Made by a program: the position numbers and the translations under genes. DNA of 11,695 nt from assembly GCA_964555935.1 (NCBI GenBank), contig CAZKUN010000278.1, forward strand, positions 1-11,695, given 5' to 3'. Below the pieces are notes generated by a model. The model was not told the origin of the DNA, made no database searches, and saw only the letters and a list, made by a program, of their open reading frames with translations. The stretch comes from CAZKUN01 sp964555935. Lineage in GTDB: Bacteria > Armatimonadota > Zipacnadia > Zipacnadales > VGFC01. Positions 1-7,348 of the stretch are shown here, piece after piece. Positions within the stretch are counted from its first letter, which is position 1; each line of letters opens with the position of its first letter.

Positions 1-1731
1 GGTGACCTCGCCCCAGACGACGTGCGTCTTGCCGTCGCGCGTTGCGGTCGAAGCGGGTCCGCCGGAGTGCTGGCACGACCCGAGGCAGTTGTCGGTGATC
101 TTCACAGGCTCGCCGAGGTCGAGTCTTTCGTCCGCGCGCGTCGGCATGTAGAGCAGCAGGTCGTTGTAGGTGCAGAACCTCGACGGATGCGGCCCGGTGG
201 TCACGTACGACAGCACGGGAGGCGGGTGGGGGAGGGCGTTATGGCCGGTGAACTGCTCGATGTCGAAGGCGCCGCCAGGCAGTTGGTAGGCATGGTAGCG
301 TTCGCCATCGACGGCTCTGTAGATCAGCAGGCTCGCGATGGACTTGTCCTCGCGGGCGATGCGCATGCACGTGTAGCGCCCGTTCTGCTCATCGAAGGCC
401 ACCTTGGCGCCCAGGAAGCCGCCGGCGCCATACGAGCTGCTCCAGCGCCCGTATTGCTCATCGAGGCCATCCGCGAACGGTTGCTCGGACCACTCGCCGC
501 CATTCAGCGTGAGGACGCCCGTGCTGCGATACATGCTCGCCATTCGCTCGCGGATCCACGGGCGGTTGTCGAGGTCGAAGTAGACCTCATTGGTCATGTA
601 GTCGGGCGCGTAGCCAAACTGCACGTCCTCGTGACGATAGCGCTTGTGGATGATCGGCATGTTGAGGCTCTTCGCCACGGCGGGCTCGCCGATGCGGATC
701 TCGATGCCCGCGCTCTCGGCAATGGTGGGGTCGGTCAGCGATCTGGCCGTCAGAAACGCCGGCAGCACGTCGCCAGGCTTGGCGCCCGGTGCGGCGACCG
801 AGACGGTGATCACGCGTTCCTCATCCGGGTCAAGCGACACGGGCTCGGCGATGTCGTCGGCCTGCAGCTCGAGACGTCGCGCCGCTCCGAGCGTCACTCG
901 AAACTCCGCCGGCACTCCCGTGCGGTTCCTCAGCGTGATTGGCACTTCGGCCGTCTCTCCAGGCTTGAGATATCTGGCGGACAGTCGCGGCAGGAGCATC
1001 CAGCGCGTCTTCATGAGGTCGAAGTAGGCGTCAGGGCTGGTCGACCACACGCCCCCTCCCTCGATGACCATCTTCACGTCGGCCTTGGCCACATCAAAGG
1101 TCCAGACACCGGAGCGATCACCAAGGTTCTCGGTAATTGTCTCGACAATGTCCTTGCCCGGCTCGGTGAAGTCGAAGACGTGGGCCGAGAGGCCGGACGC
1201 GTCTTTGAGTGGCAGACGTCCGAGCCCCGGCTGGTGGATGGCTTGCGCGGTGACGTCGAATTCCCCCTCCGGCGGCTGGAAGCAGATCTGCGTCGACACC
1301 TCGCCCTCGTTGAGCATGATATCGCCCTCGAAAACCACCTGCTCGCAGTTGGTCTCCAGCCCGTAGACGAGATCATGGCCGCACGTGACGGCGAGCCGAT
1401 AGACACCCGGACGGAGGATCTTCGCCGTGATCGTGGCGCCCTGAATGACGTTTGACCTGCCGGTCTTCTCCGCGCTCGCATCGTCTGACAGGTCGAGAGT
1501 TGCCAGTTCCTCGCCCAGCGGGTCGTAGAGCATCGCCCGGACCGTGTCCTCGCCGTCGTAGATGTTGAGGTCGCGCTTCTTCACGGTGACGGACAGTTCC
1601 CCAGGCTCTGGTCGCAGTAGCACGGCTCGCCCGCCCCGGATCATGGTGGGCACGGTCAGCGCGAGCGCGTCCGCGCTGACGAGCGTTGCGAACGCCAGGA
1701 AGGAGATGAGGAGAGGGAAAGGTCGTCTCAT
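1..1731 (-). CDS. Secreted multi-domain protein with BNR/sialidase-like C-terminal region (3' end cut by window edge)
   Basis: Reading is open from ATG at 1731 to the left edge, giving 577 codons with no stop, so the C-terminus lies outside. The start is supported by GGAGG seven bases upstream and by an immediate signal peptide (MRRPF, then a hydrophobic stretch to about residue 25). Residues about 30-120 look like the pre-peptidase-type beta-sandwich of large exported proteins (a polar face followed by 'LYDPLGEE'). Residues about 250-345 resemble an Ig-like NEW3/CARDB module ('YLKPGETAEVPITLRNRTG'). From about 360 onward, Trp/Gly/Asp-rich segments, with 'CQHSGGPAS' and 'THVVWGEVT' near the cut end, resemble BNR-repeat proteins of the sialidase superfamily. 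The enzyme role is inferred: no catalytic residues can be assigned in the part shown. A carbohydrate-binding protein without activity is an alternative. It is transcribed away from the acetylation genes. Confidence 0.82.
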   Translation of the reverse strand, partial: MRRPFPLLISFLAFATLVSADALALTVPTMIRGGRAVLLRPEPGELSVTVKKRDLNIYDGEDTVRAMLYDPLGEELATLDLSDDASAEKTGRSNVIQGATITAKILRPGVYRLAVTCGHDLVYGLETNCEQVVFEGDIMLNEGEVSTQICFQPPEGEFDVTAQAIHQPGLGRLPLKDASGLSAHVFDFTEPGKDIVETITENLGDRSGVWTFDVAKADVKMVIEGGGVWSTSPDAYFDLMKTRWMLLPRLSARYLKPGETAEVPITLRNRTGVPAEFRVTLGAARRLELQADDIAEPVSLDPDEERVITVSVAAPGAKPGDVLPAFLTARSLTDPTIAESAGIEIRIGEPAVAKSLNMPIIHKRYRHEDVQFGYAPDYMTNEVYFDLDNRPWIRERMASMYRSTGVLTLNGGEWSEQPFADGLDEQYGRWSSSYGAGGFLGAKVAFDEQNGRYTCMRIAREDKSIASLLIYRAVDGERYHAYQLPGGAFDIEQFTGHNALPHPPPVLSYVTTGPHPSRFCTYNDLLLYMPTRADERLDLGEPVKITDNCLGSCQHSGGPASTATRDGKTHVVWGEVT

Positions 1732-1926
1732 GGTGAGCCTCCAAGAAGACGCGTGGCATGGAGTATTCGGCCAATGGCTGGAAGCGGCCTGCCCGCGCCC
1801 GCGTCGGGGTGCAGAGGTAGAGACGGACGACTCCCTCACGGGGTTGCGATGGAACTTGGCTTCGGGCGCAAGGTTCGTAATGCGTGTCGTCCGGATGCGG
1901 TGATTTCTGGCTGGCGGGAGCGAGGG
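1732..1926. promoter_or_regulatory. Divergent intergenic region between the BNR-like gene and the O-acetylation run
   Basis: This 195-base gap must hold the promoters of both divergent genes. It contains the minus-strand ribosome site (CCTCC on the plus strand near 1738-1742) and the plus-strand ribosome site (GGGAG 1916-1920, six bases before ATG 1927). The best sigma70-like match for the plus strand is TTGGCT at 1856-1861 with CGTAAT at 1876-1881, but the 14-base spacer is short and the match is weak. No clear promoter is seen on the minus strand, and no operator-like inverted repeat stands out. The region is an open reading frame in the plus direction, but its translation is arginine/glycine-rich and unlike a secreted protein N-terminus. 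Confidence 0.4.
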
Positions 1927-3852
1927 ATGGCTCGGTTCTTGCGTTGCGTTCTGACTATCGGGTGCTGCTTGATGATCGCGCGCGTCGGCTTTGCCGACGA
2001 CGTTGAGACCTTCAAGGCCCTCTACGACAGGCTCGACCGGACCGCGCCGCTGATGATCCGGATCGTGAACGACCACCGACACCAACTGGACCTGTCGGCC
2101 TACCACGAGAATCCTCTGTTCCACTACCCCCTCGACGAAGCGCCCAACCCGCCGGCGGCCGTGCCGGAACTTGGCGACCTCGACTTCGACGGGACGCTCG
2201 TGGCGGACACGATTTGCGATCGACCTCCGCCTGAAGTGGGCTCGAAAGCCACGTGTCTGGCTTGGGCGCCGCTGATGAAGCGTCTCAGCGAGAGCAACTG
2301 GGACGCCGCGCTGCCTCTCCTGGAGGCCGAGAGCAAAGTATCGGGCGAGATGTGGGGGAACGATGATCTCGTTCACCCACTTCAGAAGATAGCGCTTGCG
2401 TACGTCGGCGAGGATGACATTTGGGTGATGGTCGAGTTCCGGCCCGAGCTGGAGTGGATCCCGGCGCAGGGAAACGGACGTTTCGGCCTGGAGGACTGCT
2501 ATCGCGACATCTACGCTCGACTCAATGTGGATCTGACGGACGCGTTGCGTGAGGAGATTGACGCCTACGCAAGCGAGAAGCTCGACGATGAGGAACTGGA
2601 GCAGTTCTTCTATGAACTCGCGTCGGACTGGTACCAGGGCTATCGGACCGAGACGCTCGAGCCCGAGGACTCGCAGCCGTGGCCGAACACCGATACGGAA
2701 CCTGAGATCCTCGAACTGCTGGACGGGAGCAGTTTCGAGCACCCGTTCGCCGTGATGAAAGGCAAACCGTACGGCGAGGTCATCTACAACGTCTTCGTGC
2801 TTCCCGACTACGAGGGCCCGGCGGAGAAGCGCGTAGAGCAGGCTGGTACGGTTGAGCTGGCGCCGGATGTGTACGCATCCGAGGTTGCCGAATGGGGCGG
2901 GAGCTACGAAGCATGGACGGCGCAACTTGGTGAGTTCCGGGCCGACGTCGAAGCGAAGCTGCAGGCCCGTCCGAAGGAACTGACCGGACTGATCGGTGAA
3001 GATGGCTTCCTGTTCTTCCGTGGCGACCTGGAGTATCTGCTCGCCGGCGATCTCCGCCGCCAGGAGAACAATCCCTACCCCGTCATCATCGATTTCAAGA
3101 ATCAACTGAAGGCGCGTGGGATCGACTTCCTGATGGTGTTCATCCCCACCAAAGCCGAGGTCTTCCCTGAGAACGTGTCCGCGAAGGCGCCTCCCGGTGC
3201 GCAGCCGTATGTGTCGCCATATGTTCGGAAGCTGGCGGCTGAGCTGACGGCGGCGGGCGTCGAGTGCGTCGACTTGCTGCCGGAGTTCATCGCCCAGCGC
3301 GATATCGACGGCGATCTACTGTACATGCCGACAGACACCCACTGGACGCCGCGCGGGGCTGAACTGGCCGCGAAGATCGTCGCTGACCGCGTCAGGCAGT
3401 ATGAGTGGTATCTGCCGATGCGGGCCGACCAGGTGAAATACACAACGCAACCGGCGCCCTTCACGCGGCGTGGCGACATCTGCGACATGCTCATGGACGC
3501 GGAGAAGCTGAAGTACCCGCCGATGAAGCTGACCGGCACGCAGATTGTCGCGCCCGATGGCAGTCTGTACGAGGACGACCCCGACAGCTCCATCGTGATG
3601 CTCGGCGACAGCTTCACGGGCGTGTTTCACTTCGAGGATTGCCAGCACGCGGGCGTGTCTGCGCACGTCGCGAAGCAACTCGGAACGCCGCTCGACCTGA
3701 TCTCCGCTCAGGGCAGCGGACCTCGCATTCGAGGTCAGTTCGCCCGTCGCGGCGCTGACGCTATCAACGCCAAGAAGCTGGTCATCTGGACGTGCGTGAC
3801 GCGCGACCTCTACGAGTATTGGGCTCCGTGGGACATCATCAAGCTGCCGTAA
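1927..3852 (+). CDS. AlgX/AlgJ-like SGNH acetyltransferase with large unrecognised N-terminal region
   Basis: This is a predicted periplasmic polysaccharide O-acetyltransferase of 641 residues. I chose ATG 1927 because it has GGGAG six bases upstream and opens directly with a signal peptide (MARFLRC...VGFA, cut near residue 24). The in-frame ATG at 1753 would add 58 low-complexity residues before that signal. The C-terminal part, from about residue 358 ('EDGFLFF'), is the AlgX/AlgJ SGNH fold. It carries the Asp-x-His pair in 'TDTHWTP' (D470, H472) and the nucleophile in 'LGDSFTG' (S562). In this family Ser-His-Asp move acetyl groups handed over by AlgI onto the polymer. Residues about 25-330 are acidic, rich in Trp and Tyr, and match no domain I recognise; they could bind glycan or the partner. 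Pseudomonas AlgX and AlgJ are much shorter, and AlgX carries its binding module at the C-terminus. The algI-like gene follows after 45 bases. Confidence 0.88.
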   Translation: MARFLRCVLTIGCCLMIARVGFADDVETFKALYDRLDRTAPLMIRIVNDHRHQLDLSAYHENPLFHYPLDEAPNPPAAVPELGDLDFDGTLVADTICDRPPPEVGSKATCLAWAPLMKRLSESNWDAALPLLEAESKVSGEMWGNDDLVHPLQKIALAYVGEDDIWVMVEFRPELEWIPAQGNGRFGLEDCYRDIYARLNVDLTDALREEIDAYASEKLDDEELEQFFYELASDWYQGYRTETLEPEDSQPWPNTDTEPEILELLDGSSFEHPFAVMKGKPYGEVIYNVFVLPDYEGPAEKRVEQAGTVELAPDVYASEVAEWGGSYEAWTAQLGEFRADVEAKLQARPKELTGLIGEDGFLFFRGDLEYLLAGDLRRQENNPYPVIIDFKNQLKARGIDFLMVFIPTKAEVFPENVSAKAPPGAQPYVSPYVRKLAAELTAAGVECVDLLPEFIAQRDIDGDLLYMPTDTHWTPRGAELAAKIVADRVRQYEWYLPMRADQVKYTTQPAPFTRRGDICDMLMDAEKLKYPPMKLTGTQIVAPDGSLYEDDPDSSIVMLGDSFTGVFHFEDCQHAGVSAHVAKQLGTPLDLISAQGSGPRIRGQFARRGADAINAKKLVIWTCVTRDLYEYWAPWDIIKLP

Positions 3853-3897
3853 CTGGCCCTGACTGTTGATCCTGGTTCCCTGAAGCCGTCAACCCAT

Positions 3898-5349
3898 ATG
3901 GTCTTTTCCTCGCACATCTTCGTTTTCTATTTCCTGCCGGCGGTGCTGGCGCTCTACTATGCCTGCCCGAAGCGTGGCCGTCAGCTCCTGATCGCGCTCG
4001 TTAGCTACGCCTTCTACGGTTGGGCGAACCCGTGGTTCGTATTGCTGATGCTGTTTTCCACCGTGGTGGACTTCGCTGCGGGGAAGTTGATCAGCGGCCA
4101 GTGGCGGCTGCCCATGTTCCGCGGCGACCCGCCCGCCGGCGACGGGCTTCCGGGCGCTCGGCAGCGCAAGCTCGCGCTGGTGGTGAGTATCTGCACGAAC
4201 CTCGCGCTGCTGGGTGTCTTCAAGTACCTGCCCTTCGCCCAGCGCAACATCAACCTGATCCTCGACGTGTTTGGCGAGACCGGCATTGCGGTCTACGACA
4301 TCGTGCTCCCGGTGGGCATAAGCTTCTACACGTTCCAGTCGATGAGTTACTCGATCGATCTCTACCGAGGCCAGGCGCGGCCGGCGCGAGACCTCCTGGA
4401 TTTCGCGTGCTACGTTGCGCTGTTCCCGCAGCTCGTCGCCGGTCCTATCGTGCGCTACCGTGACCTCGCGGAGCAACTCCGCGAGCGCTCGCACACGGTT
4501 GAGAAGTTCACTCGAGGCATCCTGTTCTTCTCGCTGGGGATGGCCAAGAAGATCCTCCTCGCCAACCCCATGGGCGACGTCGCGGACACGGCCTTCGCCG
4601 CCGGCAGTCTAGCCTGGCATGACGCGTGGTTTGGCGTGGCGGGCTACGCGATGCAGATCTACTTCGACTTCAGCGGCTACTCGGACATGGCGATCGGGCT
4701 GGGGCTGATGCTCGGGTTCGAGTTCCTGCGCAATTTCAACCTGCCGTATCTATCCGCGAGCATGACTGAGTTCTGGCGCCGCTGGCACATCTCGCTGAGC
4801 ACCTGGCTTCGGGATTACCTGTATATCCCGCTGGGCGGCAACCGCATGGGCCCGGCGCGCACGTACGTCAACCTGGCGGTCGTGATGTTGCTCGGTGGGC
4901 TTTGGCACGGTGCGGAATGGACCTTCGTGATCTGGGGCGCTCTGCATGGGTCGCTGCTGGCGCTTGAGCGGTGGAATGGCAAGAAGCCGATCTACGGCGG
5001 GCTCCCCAAGCCGATCCGTCGATTGGCGACATTCGCGCTGGTGCTCATCACATGGGTATTCTTCCGCGCCGACAGCCTCGCCCAGGCAGTCGAGTACATT
5101 GGATTCATGTTTGGGTTCGGCGGCGACACCTCCGGCGCGGCGCTCGTGGGCGCGACGCTCTACCAGCCTGCATTGGTCCTCGTGATGGTGGCGTGTGTCG
5201 CGATCCACGCCCTGAAACTCGATACGTGGGACATCGCCAAGAAGGGCCTGCAGCCGGTCAAGCTTGTCGGGGCCGCCATCGCCCTCACGCTGGCGATCGC
5301 GGTCATGTTCACGCAGAGCTTCAATCCGTTCCTGTACTTCAGGTTCTGA
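3898..5349 (+). CDS. AlgI-like MBOAT membrane O-acyltransferase
   Basis: This is a 483-residue polytopic inner-membrane protein of the MBOAT superfamily, AlgI/DltB branch. These proteins take acetyl from a cytoplasmic donor and pass it through the membrane to periplasmic SGNH partners. The start 'MVFSSHIFVFYFLP' is the typical AlgI opening. Other hallmarks are 'VLPVGISFYTFQ' (137-147), 'FPQLVAGPIVRY' (176-187), 'YFDFSGYSDMAIGLGLMLGF' (255-274) and 'FWRRWHISLSTWLRDYLYIP' (292-311, H297). The invariant histidine is in 'GGLWHG' (H337). About ten or more membrane segments are visible and the length is usual for the family. A hydrophilic loop at 66-92 is rich in Gly, Pro and Arg and lies on one side of the membrane. 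The ribosome site is poor: the nearest candidate is GAAG at 3882-3885, 12 bases before ATG, which suggests coupling to the gene upstream. The substrate polymer is not shown, so the name algI is not assigned. Confidence 0.95.
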   Translation: MVFSSHIFVFYFLPAVLALYYACPKRGRQLLIALVSYAFYGWANPWFVLLMLFSTVVDFAAGKLISGQWRLPMFRGDPPAGDGLPGARQRKLALVVSICTNLALLGVFKYLPFAQRNINLILDVFGETGIAVYDIVLPVGISFYTFQSMSYSIDLYRGQARPARDLLDFACYVALFPQLVAGPIVRYRDLAEQLRERSHTVEKFTRGILFFSLGMAKKILLANPMGDVADTAFAAGSLAWHDAWFGVAGYAMQIYFDFSGYSDMAIGLGLMLGFEFLRNFNLPYLSASMTEFWRRWHISLSTWLRDYLYIPLGGNRMGPARTYVNLAVVMLLGGLWHGAEWTFVIWGALHGSLLALERWNGKKPIYGGLPKPIRRLATFALVLITWVFFRADSLAQAVEYIGFMFGFGGDTSGAALVGATLYQPALVLVMVACVAIHALKLDTWDIAKKGLQPVKLVGAAIALTLAIAVMFTQSFNPFLYFRF

Positions 5350-5354
5350 AGGAG
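5349..5354 (+). promoter_or_regulatory. Shine-Dalgarno sequence displaced from its start codon by a palindrome
   Basis: AAGGAG overlaps the last base of the upstream stop codon (TGA 5347-5349). It lies 30 bases before ATG 5385, too far for normal initiation. No ATG, GTG or TTG in the frame lies closer. The hairpin at 5356-5376 takes 21 of these 30 bases, leaving nine unpaired, an ordinary spacing. The structure-bridged reading is inferred. Confidence 0.6.
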
Positions 5355-5355
5355 T

Positions 5356-5376
5356 CGACGGGCTGGAAGCCCGTCG
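5356..5376. repeat. Palindromic element with GGCTGGAAGCC core
   Basis: A perfect 9-bp stem (CGACGGGCT at 5356-5364 pairs with AGCCCGTCG at 5368-5376) closes a GGA loop. The following bases are CTACGCGC. From memory, palindromes with a GGCTGGAAGCC core followed by CTACG occur as dispersed intergenic repeats in planctomycete-type and related genomes, where they translate as 'GWKPV'; here the frame reads 'STGWKPVATR'. Only one copy is in this window, so repeat status cannot be shown from it. It sits in the 35-base gap between the MBOAT and AlgJ-like genes. Confidence 0.6.
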
Positions 5377-5384
5377 CTACGCGC

Positions 5385-6548
5385 ATGGCAACCAGTCAAC
5401 CCGACATCCGGACCACGGATCACCCGCGCGGCGCGTGGGTCCTCATTGCGTTCTTCATCGCGCTTCTGGCCTTTGTGCCGGCGGCCCAACTCGCGGTTGA
5501 GATCGCGCGGCATGAGCCGATCCAGGAGCTGGATGTGCTCAAACAGACGCCCACGCTGCAGCACTTCCAGTCATTCGAGCGAGCGCTGGAAGACAACTCC
5601 GTCGTCGCCGAGATGGCGCGGAAGCACTGCCAGTGGATCGGCCTTGTGGCGCTCCACGCGGGCAATCGCGAGGCGCTGATGGGACGGGGCGACTGGATGT
5701 ACTATCGGACCAGTCTTGACTCCGTGACGGCCCACGGTTTCATGGACGATCCTCAGGCTGAGGGGCATCCGCTCGACGCCATATTGCGCTTTGATGACGC
5801 CCTGGATGCGAGTGGCGTTGAGTTGGTCCTGTTGATCGTCCCAGGCAAGGAGAAGATCTACCCCGAATGGCTGAGTCGGCGCGCCGGGAAGCTGGCCTCG
5901 GCGCCGACGAACGAGGACATGGATGCGTTCCTGGCGGCCCTGGATGATGCGGGAACGCGCTATCTCAACCCCACTGAGCTACTTTGGAACGCGAAGGGGG
6001 GATCGAGCGATTTGTACCTTCGCGGGGACACGCACTGGACGCCCGAGGGGTGCGCGCTCGTAGCGGATGAGTTGGGGAGAATGGTCGCCCAACCGACGGG
6101 TCCCCAACTGGAGATGCGCGTCGAGGCCCTGGCTGTCAGCAACCGAGGCGACCTGCACGATATGCTGGAGTTGGCGGATTTACCGAGCCCGCGCGAACCC
6201 CAAGCGGTCACGGTGCAGCGAATCGTACACGCGGATACCGGCGAGCCGATCGAGCCGGACATGGACTCTCCGATCGTGCTCCTGGGCGATAGTTTCACCA
6301 ACGTGTTCAGCGTCGGTGACATGGGCTGGGGCGACTACGCGGGACTGGGCGAGCAGTTGGCCTACCGGCTCGGTCGGCCAATCGACATCATCGCCCAGAA
6401 TGATGGTGGCGTGAACACCGCGCGGGCCACGCTGGCACGACGTCCGGGCGGGCTGACCGGGAAGCAAGTGGTTATCTGGCAGTTCGCCGCGCGAGACCTG
6501 GTGGTCTCAAATGGTGAATGGAAGCGCATCGAGATCGCTTCACGTTAG
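5385..6548 (+). CDS. AlgJ-like membrane-anchored SGNH O-acetyltransferase
   Basis: The 387-residue protein has a short polar N-terminus, one membrane segment (about 17-38, 'AWVLIAFFIALLAFVPAAQL') and a periplasmic SGNH domain, the AlgJ layout and length. Catalytic motifs are 'RGDTHWTPEG' (D215, H217) and 'LLGDSFTNVF' (S303); 'GRGDWMYY' near residue 100 matches the 'G-x-x-G-W-L-F-Y' entry motif of the family. It should receive acetyl from the MBOAT upstream and acetylate a periplasmic polymer. ATG 5385 is the first usable start after the upstream stop; the open frame extends left inside the MBOAT gene, but that part is an arginine-rich shadow. The ribosome site is separated by the palindrome described above. 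Its C-terminal half resembles that of the 641-residue protein (GDSFT, then 'QLGTPLD' against 'RLGRPID'), so the two are distant paralogues. Confidence 0.92.
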   Translation: MATSQPDIRTTDHPRGAWVLIAFFIALLAFVPAAQLAVEIARHEPIQELDVLKQTPTLQHFQSFERALEDNSVVAEMARKHCQWIGLVALHAGNREALMGRGDWMYYRTSLDSVTAHGFMDDPQAEGHPLDAILRFDDALDASGVELVLLIVPGKEKIYPEWLSRRAGKLASAPTNEDMDAFLAALDDAGTRYLNPTELLWNAKGGSSDLYLRGDTHWTPEGCALVADELGRMVAQPTGPQLEMRVEALAVSNRGDLHDMLELADLPSPREPQAVTVQRIVHADTGEPIEPDMDSPIVLLGDSFTNVFSVGDMGWGDYAGLGEQLAYRLGRPIDIIAQNDGGVNTARATLARRPGGLTGKQVVIWQFAARDLVVSNGEWKRIEIASR

Positions 6549-6558
6549 GGAGGATGCT

Positions 6559-7335
6559 ATGTCGCTACTCAAGGGCCGAGTATGGCCGCTGATACTGTGC
6601 GTGGCCATCATCATCGTTGCCCCGCAGTTCGTCGGGTGCTCCAAGGATGAGGTCGCCGATCCGGAAGTCGACGCCGGACTCGTGATCGCCGCGGAGCCGA
6701 CCGACCTGCCGCCGGAAGCCACCGATAATGGGGTCGTGGAAGACCCGGCGGATCCCGCTGACGAGCCCACGGACTCGGCTCCTGAATCCCCGGAAGAGCC
6801 GGATACCGAAGAGGAGCCCGCTGTTGAGCCCGACATCGAGCCGGAGCCGAGGGATGAAGTCCCCGAGACGGGGCCGGAGTTGACTCCATCCAGTGACATT
6901 GACCCTCGCGACCTGGTGGTGGACCCGGAGCCTGAACTGACCCCGCCGACAGACCCGGTCGAGCCCGCGATGCCAACCGTGCCCGATCCCGAGCCGGAGA
7001 AGCCCGAAGGCACGGTCGTCATCGGGACAGTTACGGTCGCCTCCGCCGTCCCGGATCCGGGGACGGTGCCCTACAAGGAGTGCTTGACCGTTGTGAAGTA
7101 CAAGGTTGATAGCGTTGAGTCCGGCGATTACGACGGCGGCGAAGTGTTGGCGGTGCTGTGGGGAATGAAAGAGAACAAGCTGAAGGACGCCGCGAGCTTC
7201 TCTCCCGGCCAGAAGCACCGTCTGAAGATCCAGCCTTTCAGCGAACGCAAGGACCTCGCCCGTATCATGCAGGCAGACGATACGAACGACTACAGCTCAG
7301 TCCAGCAGTGGGTGGTCAGCTACTCGAGCCCGTAA
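6559..7335 (+). CDS. Lipoprotein with acidic proline-rich stalk and unrecognised C-terminal domain
   Basis: The 258-residue product starts at ATG 6559, five bases after GGGAGG (6548-6553); the nearer ATG at 6554 is out of frame. A basic N-region (MSLLKGR) and hydrophobic core end in 'QFVGC', a slightly atypical lipobox with Cys27 as the lipid site. Residues about 46-150 are almost only Pro, Glu, Asp, Thr, Ser and Val, a stretched negatively charged stalk. Residues about 151-258 form a compact domain with alternating beta-type segments ('TVVIGTVTVASAVPDP', 'CLTVVKYKVDSVESGDYDGG', 'EVLAVLWGM') and a conserved-looking 'ADDTNDYSS' near the end. This could be a small beta-barrel, but I do not recognise the family with certainty. 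Its place ten bases after the AlgJ-like gene suggests a role in the acetylation machinery or in tethering the polymer, comparable in position, not in sequence, to AlgF. Confidence 0.85.
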   Translation: MSLLKGRVWPLILCVAIIIVAPQFVGCSKDEVADPEVDAGLVIAAEPTDLPPEATDNGVVEDPADPADEPTDSAPESPEEPDTEEEPAVEPDIEPEPRDEVPETGPELTPSSDIDPRDLVVDPEPELTPPTDPVEPAMPTVPDPEPEKPEGTVVIGTVTVASAVPDPGTVPYKECLTVVKYKVDSVESGDYDGGEVLAVLWGMKENKLKDAASFSPGQKHRLKIQPFSERKDLARIMQADDTNDYSSVQQWVVSYSSP

Positions 7336-7348
7336 CAGGAGACGCCCC

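Noticed and set aside
221..240. Possible frameshift at the G-run in the minus-strand gene
   Set aside because: Careful recount gives five Gs at 228-232 and the frame continues smoothly into the BNR-like segment to the window edge.
22..1455. Long plus-strand open frame of 477 codons with His/Arg/Val-rich translation
   Set aside because: It is the antisense of the real minus-strand gene, which has a ribosome site, a signal peptide and recognisable domains. The plus-strand translation has no signal or domain and the high GC explains the missing stops.
1776..1785. A second GGCTGGAAGC core in the divergent intergenic region
   Set aside because: It lacks the flanking inverted arms and the CTACG tail of the element at 5356-5376, so it is probably chance.
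1753..1926. Upstream in-frame ATG at 1753 as start of the AlgX-like gene
   Set aside because: It would put 58 Arg/Gly/Pro-rich residues before a clear signal peptide and has no good ribosome site; ATG 1927 has both.
3853..3897. Terminator or attenuator between the AlgX-like and MBOAT genes
   Set aside because: Only a 5-bp complementarity (GTTGA/TCAAC) with a 19-base loop is present, and no T-tract.
4971..5384. N-terminal extension of the AlgJ-like frame into the MBOAT gene
   Set aside because: The overlap is the shifted reading of a conserved membrane protein, rich in Arg and His; the AlgJ-like membrane anchor begins only after ATG 5385.
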